A stretch of DNA of 64,000 bases from Bradyrhizobium sp. 149. GTDB lineage: Bacteria > Pseudomonadota > Alphaproteobacteria > Rhizobiales > Xanthobacteraceae. Below, one piece after another: positions 1 to 8,810 of this stretch (its first letter is position 1; the number at the start of each line of letters is the position of its first letter). A program made the position numbers and the translations under genes. Under the pieces are notes generated by a model. That model saw only the letters and a list, made by a program, of their open reading frames with translations, was not told where the DNA came from and did not search any database. The DNA is taken from the NCBI RefSeq assembly GCF_023073915.1, contig NZ_JADPKK010000019.1, positions 620,001-684,000 on the forward strand, written 5' to 3'.

Positions 1-739
1 GCCCGCGCTCGGCATACTGTTTCATGAAGTTGCCGCCCTGGCCGGCCGGCACGAACACGAAGATCGCGTCAGGCTTGGCATCCTTCATACGCTGGAGGAA
101 CGGTGCGAAATCCGGATTGGCAAGCGGCGTCTTCACCTCTTCGACCACCTCGCCGCCACCGGCGGTGAAGTTCTGCTTGAAGAAGTTGAGCGCATCATTG
201 CCCGGCGCATAGTCCGAGGTCAGCGTCGCCACTTTCTTAATGCCGTTTTTCACCGCCCAGTCGGCGATGATGGTGGAGGACTGCGCCAGCGTGAAGCTGG
301 TGCGCACGATATAGGGCGAGCGCTCGGTGATGATGGAGGTTCCGGCCGCCATCACGACTTCCGGAATCTTGGCCTGCGTGGCGAGTGGCGCGGCCGCGAG
401 GGCGGCCGGCGTCACGCCAAAGCCGGCGATGAAATGGACCTTGTCGTTGACGATCAGCTCCTGGGCGGCGGTCTTGGTCTTGTCCGGAATCGCAGCGTCA
501 TCCTTGAGGATGATCTCGACCTTCTTGCCGGCGACGGTGTCGCCCTTCTGCTGCATGTAGAGCTTGATCGCGTTTTCGATCTGCTTGCCGGTCGAGGCCT
601 GGCCGCCGGTCATCGGCAGGATCAGACCGACCTTGACGCTGTCCTCGGCCTTGGCCGGAGCGACGGCCGCAAGGCCCGCTAGGGCGGCCGCTGCCGCGGC
701 CCAAGCAGTCTTACGAGACAGTTGTTTGCGTTCGAACAT
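1..739 (-). CDS. ABC transporter substrate-binding protein, branched-chain amino acid type (3' end outside window)
   Basis: Only the N-terminal 246 codons lie in the window; the gene runs off the left edge. The protein opens with a signal peptide: a basic start (MFERKQLSRK), an Ala-rich hydrophobic stretch and a probable cleavage after the APAKA segment. A Peripla_BP_6 (LivJ/LivK) type N-lobe follows, recognisable from VKVGLILPMTGGQAS and the later FIAGFGVTPAALAAAP and VATLTSDYAPG segments. The family binds branched-chain amino acids, amides or aromatic and other carboxylates in the periplasm and delivers them to an ABC permease. The start at 739 has a good Shine-Dalgarno (GGGAGGG) about 8 nt upstream. 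No permease gene is adjacent, so it may be an orphan binding protein or be served by genes beyond the left edge. The ligand cannot be read from sequence. Confidence 0.85.
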   Translation of the reverse strand, partial: MFERKQLSRKTAWAAAAAALAGLAAVAPAKAEDSVKVGLILPMTGGQASTGKQIENAIKLYMQQKGDTVAGKKVEIILKDDAAIPDKTKTAAQELIVNDKVHFIAGFGVTPAALAAAPLATQAKIPEVVMAAGTSIITERSPYIVRTSFTLAQSSTIIADWAVKNGIKKVATLTSDYAPGNDALNFFKQNFTAGGGEVVEEVKTPLANPDFAPFLQRMKDAKPDAIFVFVPAGQGGNFMKQYAERG

Positions 740-1257
740 CAGATGTCCCTCCCCTCATTCCTGATCTCTTGTGCGCCGGACCGAGTGCCCGGTCCTTGCC
801 TTGAGCTTAGCTCACGCACGCGTGATGTCGCGCGCAACATGGCGTCTTTCGCGCCCTTATTGTCAATCGGACGTTTGGCGACCATTCGGCGCAAGCCGAA
901 CGTTCCGAATACCGACAGCAGCAAGCGATGTCGGGGTTATATCGGATACCCGAGCATCCCGATTGCGGTCGCCATCATTTGTACGATTGTACAAATAAAA
1001 TGGACCTGTCAACGAAAAAGCCCTCTCGCCGATCGAGCCACTTTGTCGCGAGCCCTTGCCGCAGTCTAGAAACGCAGCCAGCCGGGTGGATGGAGGATTT
1101 CGTCTTTTGTTTGCAGAATTTGAACATCGGCGAGGCTTGGGCCTGCACATCTCGGTAGCTAATTACCTACCTCGAATAAGCCTATTTTACCTTGTTGAAG
1201 GCTACTCTCCCGGCGCCAGCCTAACCTGACGTCCAACACGACTGACGCGCCCGTACA
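740..1257. other. Divergent intergenic region with a 20-bp palindrome
   Basis: About 520 bp separate the minus-strand binding-protein gene (start 739) from the plus-strand lipoprotein gene (start 1258). I see no convincing gene here; the short reading frames on both strands have no recognisable protein character and no good ribosome-binding site. The stretch probably holds both promoters. Its one clear feature is the perfect inverted repeat at 977-996, listed separately. Confidence 0.5.
977..996. promoter_or_regulatory. Perfect palindrome, candidate repressor operator
   Basis: The arms ATTTGTAC and GTACAAAT are exact inverted repeats around a 4-nt spacer (GATT). This symmetry and spacing suit a dimeric helix-turn-helix regulator of TetR, GntR or MarR type. 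It lies in the divergent region about 240 bp upstream of the binding-protein gene and 260 bp upstream of the lipoprotein gene. The cognate regulator is not identified; assignment as an operator is inference. Confidence 0.45.
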
Positions 1258-1542
1258 ATGCCCAGATCCTTCAGTTCCCTCCTGTTTCTCCTCGCACTCT
1301 CCGCGGGGCTGTCCGGCTGCGGCACCGTCAACGAAAAGCTCTCCTCCGGCATGGGTGACTACGTCCCGCAATGGGCCGGCGGCTTGCCGTCGGACGCCCC
1401 ACCGCGGGCCGGCACGCCGCAATACGATGCCTACATGAAGGAGCGCGAGCGCAAGCGGCTGTTGCCGGCGGCCGATCGCGAAAAGGAAGAGCAGGCGCAG
1501 AAGGGCGCGACGGGGTCTACGTCGGCCGGCGCAGTGCGTTAG
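1258..1542 (+). CDS. Small lipoprotein, hypothetical
   Basis: A 94-residue protein with a lipoprotein signal: short basic start (MPRS), hydrophobic core (SLLFLLALSAGL) and a lipobox LSGC whose cysteine lies near residue 21. After lipidation it would be a roughly 74-residue protein on the periplasmic face of a membrane. The rest is hydrophilic and low in complexity: a WAGGLPSDAPP segment, a charged helix-like stretch (YMKERERKRLLPAADREKEE) and a Ser/Gly/Ala tail. No enzymatic domain is visible. I associate similar small lipoproteins with Bradyrhizobium, but the function is unknown. It stands alone between the divergent region and the convergent purU. Confidence 0.7.
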   Translation: MPRSFSSLLFLLALSAGLSGCGTVNEKLSSGMGDYVPQWAGGLPSDAPPRAGTPQYDAYMKERERKRLLPAADREKEEQAQKGATGSTSAGAVR

Positions 1543-1587
1543 GTCGGTGCGCTCCCTCGCCTCGCTGTGGGGCGAGGTGAAGCAACA

Positions 1588-2451
1588 TCAATCCATGAAC
1601 ACCACGGTCTTGCGGCCGTTGGGGATAACGCGGTCGTCGAGATGGTAACGGATCGCGCGCGCCAGCACGCGGCGCTCGATGTCGCGGCCCTTTCGCACGA
1701 GATCCTCGGGCCTGTCGCGATGACTGATGCGCTCGACGTCCTGATCGATGATCGGGCCCTCGTCGAGGTCGCGCGTGACGTAATGCGCGGTGGCGCCGAT
1801 CAGCTTGACGCCGCGCTCATGGGCCTGGTGATAGGGTTTTGCGCCCTTGAAACCCGGCAGAAACGAGTGGTGGATGTTGATGCAGCGTCCCGACAGATTT
1901 GCCGAGAGATCGTCGGACAATATCTGCATATAGCGGGCGAGCACGACGAGATCCGTCCCGGTCTTGGCGACGAGGTCCAGGATCTGCGCCTCCTGCTCGC
2001 GCTTGGTCTCTTTCGTAACAGGCAGATAGTGGAACGGAACCCCGCCGAAATCGAGCCCGTCATAGACCTCGCGCGGATGGTTGGAGACGATCGCGGCCAA
2101 ATTCATCGGCAGTTCGCCGGTGCGCCAGCGATAGAGAATGTCGACCAGACAGTGGTCGGACTTCGACACCAGCAGCATCACCTTGCGATGCTCGGCGCGG
2201 TCGCGCATCTGCCATTCCATGCCGAAACGCTCGGCGATCGCGGCAAAGCCGGTCTGGAGCGCCGACAGCTCCACGGCGAGATCGGCCGCGGTGAACACCA
2301 CCCGCATGAAGAACTTCTTGGTCTCGACGTCGTCGAACTGCTGGGCATCGAGAATGTTCTGTCCGTTATGGGCCAGGAAGGTCGACACCGCCGAGACGAT
2401 GCCGGGACGATCCGGACAGGACAGGGTCAGGACATATTGATGATCGGGCAT
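1588..2451 (-). CDS. purU: Formyltetrahydrofolate deformylase
   Basis: A 287-residue protein with the PurU architecture: an N-terminal ACT domain (starting [20 protein letters not shown], residues about 3-80) followed by a formyltransferase-like catalytic domain (about 90-285). The catalytic block [17 protein letters not shown] and the later DEGPIIDQD segment carry the expected Asn/His/Asp residues. The enzyme hydrolyses 10-formyl-THF to THF and formate in the cytoplasm, balancing the one-carbon pool and supplying formate for PurT. I chose the start at 2451 because the 25 upstream residues of the longer frame lack family character and 287 aa matches the usual length. It is convergent with the lipoprotein gene and divergent from the HemD-like gene. 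Confidence 0.95.
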   Translation of the reverse strand: MPDHQYVLTLSCPDRPGIVSAVSTFLAHNGQNILDAQQFDDVETKKFFMRVVFTAADLAVELSALQTGFAAIAERFGMEWQMRDRAEHRKVMLLVSKSDHCLVDILYRWRTGELPMNLAAIVSNHPREVYDGLDFGGVPFHYLPVTKETKREQEAQILDLVAKTGTDLVVLARYMQILSDDLSANLSGRCINIHHSFLPGFKGAKPYHQAHERGVKLIGATAHYVTRDLDEGPIIDQDVERISHRDRPEDLVRKGRDIERRVLARAIRYHLDDRVIPNGRKTVVFMD

Positions 2452-2594
2452 GGGCCTTGATGAAGGTTTGGGCAGTGGCTGCGGAACGACCCCGCGATTT
2501 GCGCCCTGCTCTATCACCGACCCCACCCTTGCGCCAATCCCAACCGAGGAGTCAGGATGAACGGACGATTGCTTTGACTGACCGGAGTAAGCTC

Positions 2595-3437
2595 ATGGCC
2601 GACCGCTTGAACGGCACCCGCATCCTGATCCTGGAAACGCGCGAGGAGGCGCAGTTTTCGAAGCTGCTGGCCGAGCAAGGCGCCGAGGTCGTGCAATGCC
2701 CGATGTTCACCATCCAGGATGCACCGGACCCCGCCCCGGTCGAGGCCTGGATCCGCCGCGCCATCGACAAGCCCTTCGACGATCTCGTGCTGATGACCGG
2801 CGAAGGGCTGCGGCGGATCATGAAGCTCGCCGTCGCACGAGGGCTCGATCAGGCCCTCGTGGCGGCGCTTGCCAGTTCGCGAAAGTTCACGCGCGGCCCG
2901 AAACCCGGCAACGCACTCCGTGAGAACGGGCTCGAGGCGCAGCAGACCACGGAGAAGCCGACCACCGAGGGCGTGATCGAGATGCTCGGCAAGCTCGACC
3001 TGAAAGGGCATCGCCTCGGCCTCCAGCTTTATCCCGACAAGGATCATAGCACGCTGACCCGCGCGCTCGCGGCACAAGGTGCCGAGGTCGATGCCGTGCT
3101 GCCTTATGCCTACGACTCAAAGGCGGCGGATGCCAACATTGTCACCGCGATCGACGAGATGGCTGAAGGGCGAATCGATTCGATCGCGCTGACCAATCTT
3201 GGCCAGGTGCGCCGCCTGATTGAGGCCGCGAAGGCGCATGGCAGCGAGGCGAAGCTACGCGCAGGCTTCGAGCGCACCTTGATCGCCTCGGTGGGACCTG
3301 CTGTCTCGGGCGAGCTCGCCGCGCATGGCCTGCGCACCGACGTCTCGCCTGCCGATGAAGCCTACTTCATGCGGCCGCTGATCTCGGCGATGGCCACCGC
3401 GCTCCTGGAGCGAAAATCGAGAACCGCTGCAAGCTAG
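2595..3437 (+). CDS. Uroporphyrinogen-III synthase family protein
   Basis: A 280-residue protein that looks like the HemD fold. Its opening (RILILETREEAQFSKLLAEQ) resembles the start of HemD (VLVTRPE..A..L...L), and later segments such as ALTNLGQVRRLIEAA resemble the second lobe (FTSP..V..F). HemD cyclises hydroxymethylbilane to uroporphyrinogen III in tetrapyrrole synthesis; the family is poorly conserved, so assignment rests on overall pattern. The start at 2595 is preceded by GGAGTAA, a good ribosome-binding site; a longer frame from 2457 would overlap the purU start. Bradyrhizobia often carry more than one HemD-like protein, and this one is not next to hemC, so it may be a paralogue with another role. 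Confidence 0.7.
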   Translation: MADRLNGTRILILETREEAQFSKLLAEQGAEVVQCPMFTIQDAPDPAPVEAWIRRAIDKPFDDLVLMTGEGLRRIMKLAVARGLDQALVAALASSRKFTRGPKPGNALRENGLEAQQTTEKPTTEGVIEMLGKLDLKGHRLGLQLYPDKDHSTLTRALAAQGAEVDAVLPYAYDSKAADANIVTAIDEMAEGRIDSIALTNLGQVRRLIEAAKAHGSEAKLRAGFERTLIASVGPAVSGELAAHGLRTDVSPADEAYFMRPLISAMATALLERKSRTAAS

Positions 3438-3472
3438 GAGCAGAGCGCGGGAGCGGCCTGCAGCTGCCCCGA

Positions 3473-4822
3473 TTGACACAAGCGCCACCGGCGCTACGGT
3501 CTCGCACAGAAGAAGAAACAACAAGGCAAGGGAATCGCCGTGATACGCGCCATCGCGCCTTGAGCACACCCGCACGCCCTTCCGCGCTCGCGCCATTTCG
3601 CATCCGCAACTATCGCTTTCAATGGCCGTCCGACCTGCTCACCTCCTGGGCATTCGAGGTCGAGACGCTGGTGCTCGGCTGGTACATCATGGTCGAGACC
3701 GGCTCGGTACTGCTGCTCACCGTGCTTGCGTCCCTGCAGTTCGTCGGGACATTGGTGGCGCCGGTGTTCGGCATGATCGGCGACCGCATGGGTCATCGCG
3801 ATCTCCTGGTCGTGATGCGTCTTGCCTATATGGTGCTCGCGTCGATCATCATGGTTCTGGCGTTGGCCGGTCACCTGACGCCGCTGAGCGTCATGATCAT
3901 CGTCGCGATTATGGGCCTGATCCGCCCCTCGGACCTCGGCGTTCGCGGCGCGCTGCTTGCCGAGATCATGCCGGCCGAGCAACTGGTGGGCGCCATCAGC
4001 GTTGCGCGCACGACCCAGGACAGCGCGCGCATCGCCGGTGCGTTGACAGGTGCCGGGCTGTTTGCCGTCCTCGGGATTGGCCTCGTCTATGTGGTGATCG
4101 TCTGCCTCTATCTCGCGGCCGCGCTGCTCATGCTCTGCCTCACCCGGCCGGAAAGGACCATTGCCACAACTCATCTTCCGGCAGACAGCCGCGCCGTTTC
4201 GAGATTGCTGGTCGATTTGAAGGAAGGGATCGTCTACGCCTGGAATGGCCCGGGAATGCGCGCGGCGCTATGCGTCGCCTTCCTGGCCAACCTGACCGCA
4301 TTTCCCTTCACCGGCGGATTGCTGCCCTACATCGCGCGGGACATCTTTCATACCGACCAGACCGGCCTCGGTTATCTCTCGGCGAGCTTCGCCGTCGGCT
4401 CGCTGATCGGCTCCATCACCCTCAGCCTCGTCAGCGGATTGCGCATCGCCCGGCTCCTGATCGGTGCGACGCTGGCCTGGTACGCCATGCTGCTGGTGTT
4501 CGTCGAAATCAGGACCATGCCGGTGGCGATGGCCTGCCTCGTGCTCGCTGGCATCGCCCAGAGCATGTCGATGATATCGGCTGCCGTCATCCTGATGCGG
4601 ACGGCCAGCGCACACCTTCGCGGCCGCGTGATGGGCGTGCGCATGATGGTGATCTACGGTCTGCCGCTTGGATTGCTCGCGGCCGGCAGCCTGATCGATA
4701 TCATCGGCTATTCCGCGACGGGTTCGCTCTATGCCGCCGCGGGCTTCATCGCGATGCTGGCGATCGCGTTCCGCTGGCGGGCCGACCTCTGGCCGTTGCA
4801 CGCTCCCGCCAATGGGCGATGA
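3473..4822 (+). CDS. MFS transporter, EntS-like
   Basis: An integral membrane protein of up to 449 residues with about 12 hydrophobic segments and a cytoplasmic-loop motif after TM2-3 (GDRMGHRDLLVV), typical of the major facilitator superfamily, MFS_3 (EntS/enterobactin-exporter) group. Members are usually proton-driven exporters of siderophores or drugs; the substrate here is unknown. The start is uncertain. The open frame begins with TTG at 3473, but the first 29 residues look non-coding and an in-frame TTG at 3560 (giving 420 aa, starting just before PARPSALAPFRIRNYRFQW) fits the family better. Neither start has a strong Shine-Dalgarno. It is convergent with the Crp/Fnr gene. Confidence 0.85.
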   Translation: MTQAPPALRSRTEEETTRQGNRRDTRHRALSTPARPSALAPFRIRNYRFQWPSDLLTSWAFEVETLVLGWYIMVETGSVLLLTVLASLQFVGTLVAPVFGMIGDRMGHRDLLVVMRLAYMVLASIIMVLALAGHLTPLSVMIIVAIMGLIRPSDLGVRGALLAEIMPAEQLVGAISVARTTQDSARIAGALTGAGLFAVLGIGLVYVVIVCLYLAAALLMLCLTRPERTIATTHLPADSRAVSRLLVDLKEGIVYAWNGPGMRAALCVAFLANLTAFPFTGGLLPYIARDIFHTDQTGLGYLSASFAVGSLIGSITLSLVSGLRIARLLIGATLAWYAMLLVFVEIRTMPVAMACLVLAGIAQSMSMISAAVILMRTASAHLRGRVMGVRMMVIYGLPLGLLAAGSLIDIIGYSATGSLYAAAGFIAMLAIAFRWRADLWPLHAPANGR

Positions 4823-4834
4823 CGATGAGGATCC

Positions 4835-5509
4835 TTAATCGCCGTAACCGCGCAGCCGTTCGACATCCAGGATGGTGACGCCGCCATATTCGAGCCGCAG
4901 CAGCCCCTCCTTCTCCAGCCGGTTCAGCGCGCGGTTCGCGTTCTGGCGAGACATGCCCGAGAGCGCACCGATCTCCTCCTGGGTAATCTCCAGATGCGCG
5001 GTCGATTCCGGGTAGAGGATCGGGTTGAACAGCGAGGCGATGCCGCGGGCGAGGCGCGCGGTGGCGTCGAGCGTGCGGTTGACCTCGAGCATGCCGATGA
5101 ACTGGCCGAGCCGCTCGTTGAGCTGGCGCACCAGGAAGCGGTTGAAGCCGACGCTGTTCTCGAACAGCCACATGAAGGCGCTACGTTCCATCAGTGCGAC
5201 GCGACTGTTGCGCAGCGCGACCACGTCATAGCGGCGCGGTTCGTTCTTGAGCACGCTGCCTTCGCCGAACCAGGCCCCCGCCGTCAGCCCGGCAAGACTC
5301 GTCTCCTTGCCGTCGCGCGAGACCCCGCCCATCCGGGCAAGCCCGAAGATCATGCCCGCCCAATAGTCGAAGGTATCGCCGCGCATGAAGACGGTCTCGC
5401 CGGTGCCGTAGGACCGCTCGGTGATCCCGGCACGAGCAACCTCGATCTCCGCTCGCGTGAGCTCGCGCGACCAGGCAGCGACGCGCTTCAGTTGATCCTC
5501 TGAAATCAT
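4835..5509 (-). CDS. Crp/Fnr family transcriptional regulator
   Basis: A 224-residue protein with an N-terminal cyclic-nucleotide-binding-like beta-barrel (about 10-115; SYGTGETVFMRGDTFDYWAG and AGAWFGEGSVLKNEPRRYDV) and a C-terminal Crp-type winged helix (about 150-215; ITQEEIGALSGMSRQNANRA recognition region). No Fnr cysteine cluster is visible. The core ligand-binding pattern is only partly like Crp, so an effector cannot be named. The start at 5509 (MISEDQLKR) follows from family length; an in-frame Met at 5563 is an alternative. It is divergent from the livG-acyl-CoA ligase operon (about 330 bp apart) and is the obvious candidate to control it, which is inference from position only. Confidence 0.88.
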   Translation of the reverse strand: MISEDQLKRVAAWSRELTRAEIEVARAGITERSYGTGETVFMRGDTFDYWAGMIFGLARMGGVSRDGKETSLAGLTAGAWFGEGSVLKNEPRRYDVVALRNSRVALMERSAFMWLFENSVGFNRFLVRQLNERLGQFIGMLEVNRTLDATARLARGIASLFNPILYPESTAHLEITQEEIGALSGMSRQNANRALNRLEKEGLLRLEYGGVTILDVERLRGYGD

Positions 5510-5840
5510 GATCCCGAAGCCAGCCGCACCGTTCGCCACTCCTGTTCTGCTGCATTGCAGCATGACCGTTTCGACTACCATCCGACGAAAGACGGATGAC
5601 GCTCCGCCCGAAAACTTTGTCGCAGAATTGTCAGGCGGGAGACATTTCAAAATAGCGCTTTCCCCTATTGAGGACCACCTCGGACGACGCGGCTTTTGAT
5701 CCCAAGCGGGGACGAGAGCGGCGCGGCTCCGGTCGAGACCATCTGCTGCATGGCCTCACCGGCACGGCCGTACTAGGATCGCCCGACAGGAACGGACGAA
5801 GAGCGCCACTGAATGCGCCATCACCGGGAGGGATTTGTTG

Positions 5841-6662
5841 GTGACTACCAGTCTTGAAGTGCGCGGCGTGTCCTTGCGATTCGGCGGCGTTCGTGCGCTG
5901 ACCGATGTCGGCTTCGCCATCAGGGAAGGCGAGTTGTTCTCGATCATCGGCCCCAACGGCGCCGGCAAGACCTCGATCGTGAATTGTATTTCCGGCCGCT
6001 ATAAGCCGACCGAAGGCCAGCTGTTCTATCAGGACCGCGACATCACCGGCCTGACGCCCAACGCGCGCGCTTCGCTCGGCATCGGCCGCACCTTCCAGAA
6101 CCTGGCGCTGTTCCACCACATGAGCGTGCTCGACAACATCATGGTCGGCCGCCATCACCTCCTGAAGAACAATTTCCTCACGGGCTCGCTGTACTGGCTC
6201 ACCGGTGCGCGCAAGGAAGAGCTCGAGCACCGCCGCAAGGTCGAGGAGATCATCGATTTCCTCGATCTCCAGTCGGTGCGAAAGGCGCCTGCCGGCACCC
6301 TCTCCTATGGCCTGCGCAAGCGCGTGGAGCTCGCGCGCGCCATGGCACTGGAGCCGCGCCTCATTCTCCTCGACGAGCCGATGGCCGGCATGAACTTCGA
6401 GGAAAAGGAGGACATGGCCCGCTACATCGTCGATCTCAACGAGGAGTTCGGCATGACCGTGGTGATGATCGAGCACGACATGGGCGTGGTGATGGACATC
6501 TCCCACCGCGTCATGGTGCTGGATTTCGGCCGCAAGATCGCCGAGGGCGATCCGGCCGCCGTGCTGGCCGATCCCCACGTCAGGCGCGCCTATCTCGGCG
6601 AGGAGGACGAGGTGCTGGTCGATCCGGACGATGCTCCGCCGGCGCAGGAGAGCGCGGCATGA
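5841..6662 (+). CDS. livG: ABC transporter ATP-binding protein LivG
   Basis: A 273-residue ATPase subunit of a branched-chain-type importer. The Walker A GPNGAGKTS lies near residue 36, the signature region LSYGLRKRVELARA near 153 (a YG-type LivG signature instead of LSGGQ), Walker B LILLDEPMAGM near 173, and the H-loop MIEHDMG near 207. The C-terminal tail is LivG-like. The start is probably GTG at 5841 after GGGAGGGATTTG; two in-frame TTG codons just upstream are less likely. Its stop overlaps the next gene's start (ATGA at 6659-6662), so the two are translationally coupled. It is the first gene of the importer operon. Confidence 0.92.
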   Translation: MTTSLEVRGVSLRFGGVRALTDVGFAIREGELFSIIGPNGAGKTSIVNCISGRYKPTEGQLFYQDRDITGLTPNARASLGIGRTFQNLALFHHMSVLDNIMVGRHHLLKNNFLTGSLYWLTGARKEELEHRRKVEEIIDFLDLQSVRKAPAGTLSYGLRKRVELARAMALEPRLILLDEPMAGMNFEEKEDMARYIVDLNEEFGMTVVMIEHDMGVVMDISHRVMVLDFGRKIAEGDPAAVLADPHVRRAYLGEEDEVLVDPDDAPPAQESAA

Positions 6663-8590
6663 TGGATTACGCAGGCCGCGTCGCGCAGGCCGACACCTAT
6701 CCGAAGATGCTCCGGCTCAATGCGAAGGAGTACGGCAACGAGATCGCGTTGCGCGAGAAGGATCTCGGGCTTTGGCGCCCGTTCACCTGGAATGACTACC
6801 ACACGCGGGTGCGCGACTTCGCACTCGGCCTCCTCGAATTGGGCTTGGGGCGCGAGGATGTCGTCGGCATCATCGGCGACAACCGGCCGGACTGGGTCGC
6901 AGCGGAAATCGCCACCCACGCCATCGGCGGATTGAGCCTCGGGCTCTATCGCGACGTGCTGGATGAAGAGGCCTCGTATCTCCTCAACTACGGTGAAGCC
7001 CAACTCGTCTTCGCCGAGGACGAGGAGCAGGTCGACAAGCTGCTTACGCTGGCCGAACGCGTGCCGAGGCTGAAGCACATCATCTATTCCGACCCGCGCG
7101 GCATGCGGAAATATGATGATCCGCGTTTGATGTCGGCGGAGAAATTTGCCGAGCTCGGCCGGGCGCGGGCCACGCGAGAACCGGAACTTTACGATCGGCT
7201 GGTCGATGCGACCAAGGGCGAGGACGTCGCGATCCTCTGCACGACGTCAGGCACCACCTCGCATCCAAAGCTCGCGATGCTCGCAGCCGGCCGCGTGCTC
7301 GGCCATTGCGCGACCTATCTCGCCTTCGATCCGAAGGGCCCCGACGACGAATATGTCTCGGTGCTGCCCCTGCCGTGGATCATGGAACAGGTCTACGTGC
7401 TCGGCAAAGGCCTCTTGTGCCGGATGAAGATCAACTTCGTCGAAGAGCCGGAGACGATGATGAATGATCTGCGCGAGATCGCACCGACGTTTATCCTGTT
7501 TGCGCCGCGCGTTTGGGAGTCGATCGCCGCCGACGTCCGCGCCAAGGTGATGGACGCAACGCCTTTCAAGCAGCGCCTGTTCGATGTGGGCATGAAGAGC
7601 GGGCTTGCCGCGCTCGAGCATGGCAAACGTTCCGGCTTTGCCGACGCGATCCTGTTCCGCGCGTTGCGCGACCGCCTCGGCTTCACGCGCCTACGCTCGG
7701 CCGCGACCGGCGGCGCGGCGCTCGGCCCCGAGACCTTCAAGTTCTTCCAGGCCATGGGCGTGCCGCTGCGCACGCTCTACGGCCAGACCGAGCTGTTAGG
7801 TGCCTACACGCTGCATCCCGAGGGCAAGGTCGATCCTGACACCACCGGCGTGCCTATGGCCGACAGCGTCGAGATCCGCATCGACAACGCCGACGTCCAC
7901 GGCGTCGGCGAGATCGTGGTGCGGCATCCCAACATGTTCCTGGGCTATTACAAGAACCCGGAAGCGAGCGTCGCCGACGTCAGGGATGGGTGGATGCTTT
8001 CCGGCGACGCCGGCTATTTCAACGATAACAAGCAACTCGTCGTCATCGACCGCATCAAGGACCTCGCCGAGACCTCGCGCGGCGAGCGCTTCTCGCCGCA
8101 GTTCATCGAGAACAAGCTGAAATTCTCGCCCTATATCGCGGAAGCCGTGGTGCTTGGCGCAGGCCGCGACGCACTCGCGGCGATGATCTGCATCCGCTAT
8201 TCCATCATCTCCAAATGGGCGGAAAAGAACCGGCTCTCGTTCACGACCTACAGCGATCTCGCCTCGCGGCCCGAGGTCTACGCTTTGCTTCGCAAGGAGG
8301 TCGAAACCGTCAACATCACGCTGCCGCCGGCGCAGCGCATCTCCCGTTTCCTGCTGCTCTACAAGGAGCTCGACGCCGACGACGGCGAGCTCACCCGCAC
8401 AAGAAAAGTGCGCCGCAGCGTCATCAACGAGAAATACGCAGGCATCATCGACGCGATCTACCGCGGCGACGCCGACATCCCCGTAGACACCGTGATCCGC
8501 TTCCAGGACGGCACCACGCAACGGGTGCGGACGACGCTGCGGGTAGTGGATCTGCGCGGACATGGGCAGCTCGCGGAGGCGGCGGAGTGA
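6659..8590 (+). CDS. AMP-dependent synthetase/ligase, long-chain acyl-CoA synthetase type
   Basis: A 643-residue ANL-superfamily enzyme resembling FadD15-like acyl-CoA synthetases. Visible motifs are the phosphate-binding loop TTSGTTSHPK near residues 195-204, the LYGQTE adenylate motif near 373 and the SGDAGYF...DRIKDL hinge region near 440-460. It would activate a carboxylic acid with ATP to an acyl-AMP and then form the CoA thioester. Its position between livG and livH, with a 4-bp overlap with livG, suggests that the importer carries a carboxylate such as a fatty or aromatic acid that is trapped as its CoA ester on entry. The substrate is not readable from sequence. Confidence 0.9.
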   Translation: MMDYAGRVAQADTYPKMLRLNAKEYGNEIALREKDLGLWRPFTWNDYHTRVRDFALGLLELGLGREDVVGIIGDNRPDWVAAEIATHAIGGLSLGLYRDVLDEEASYLLNYGEAQLVFAEDEEQVDKLLTLAERVPRLKHIIYSDPRGMRKYDDPRLMSAEKFAELGRARATREPELYDRLVDATKGEDVAILCTTSGTTSHPKLAMLAAGRVLGHCATYLAFDPKGPDDEYVSVLPLPWIMEQVYVLGKGLLCRMKINFVEEPETMMNDLREIAPTFILFAPRVWESIAADVRAKVMDATPFKQRLFDVGMKSGLAALEHGKRSGFADAILFRALRDRLGFTRLRSAATGGAALGPETFKFFQAMGVPLRTLYGQTELLGAYTLHPEGKVDPDTTGVPMADSVEIRIDNADVHGVGEIVVRHPNMFLGYYKNPEASVADVRDGWMLSGDAGYFNDNKQLVVIDRIKDLAETSRGERFSPQFIENKLKFSPYIAEAVVLGAGRDALAAMICIRYSIISKWAEKNRLSFTTYSDLASRPEVYALLRKEVETVNITLPPAQRISRFLLLYKELDADDGELTRTRKVRRSVINEKYAGIIDAIYRGDADIPVDTVIRFQDGTTQRVRTTLRVVDLRGHGQLAEAAE

Positions 8591-8627
8591 TCTTACTTCC
8601 AAACAAGCGCACGCGGCCAACCGATGC

Positions 8628-8774
8628 GCCCTCTCCCCTTGTGGGAGAGGGCATCTCCGCAATCGGCCACACCCTCGCCAGGGTGAGGGGTCCTCTCTCC
8701 GCATCCTCGCTGCGGAGACAACTCCTCACCCTTCTTCGCTTCGCGAAGCCACCCTCTCCCGCAAGGGGAGAGGG
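8628..8774. repeat. Composite palindromic intergenic repeat (RPE/BREP-like)
   Basis: Two hairpins bracket this element: GCCCTCTCCC (8628-8637) pairs with GGGAGAGGGC (8643-8652) over the loop CTTGT, and CCCTCTCCC (8752-8760) pairs with GGGAGAGGG (8766-8774) over GCAAG. The two ends are also near-complementary to each other, and further small inverted repeats lie between. It fills the gap between the acyl-CoA ligase and livH. Elements of this kind are dispersed through alphaproteobacterial genomes. In mRNA it would fold strongly and could stabilise or attenuate the operon transcript. Confidence 0.75.
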
Positions 8775-8810
8775 GAAGAGCGCGCCGGATTTATCAACGA
8801 GCGTCACTGC

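Noticed and set aside
863..1150. Minus-strand frame of 95 codons in the left intergenic region
   Set aside because: Ser/Arg/Asn-rich translation with no ribosome-binding site; it also spans the palindrome at 977-996.
3622..4878. Second plus-strand frame of about 418 codons overlapping the MFS gene
   Set aside because: Arg- and His-rich translation typical of an out-of-frame reading of a GC-rich gene; the MFS frame has proper hydrophobic helices.
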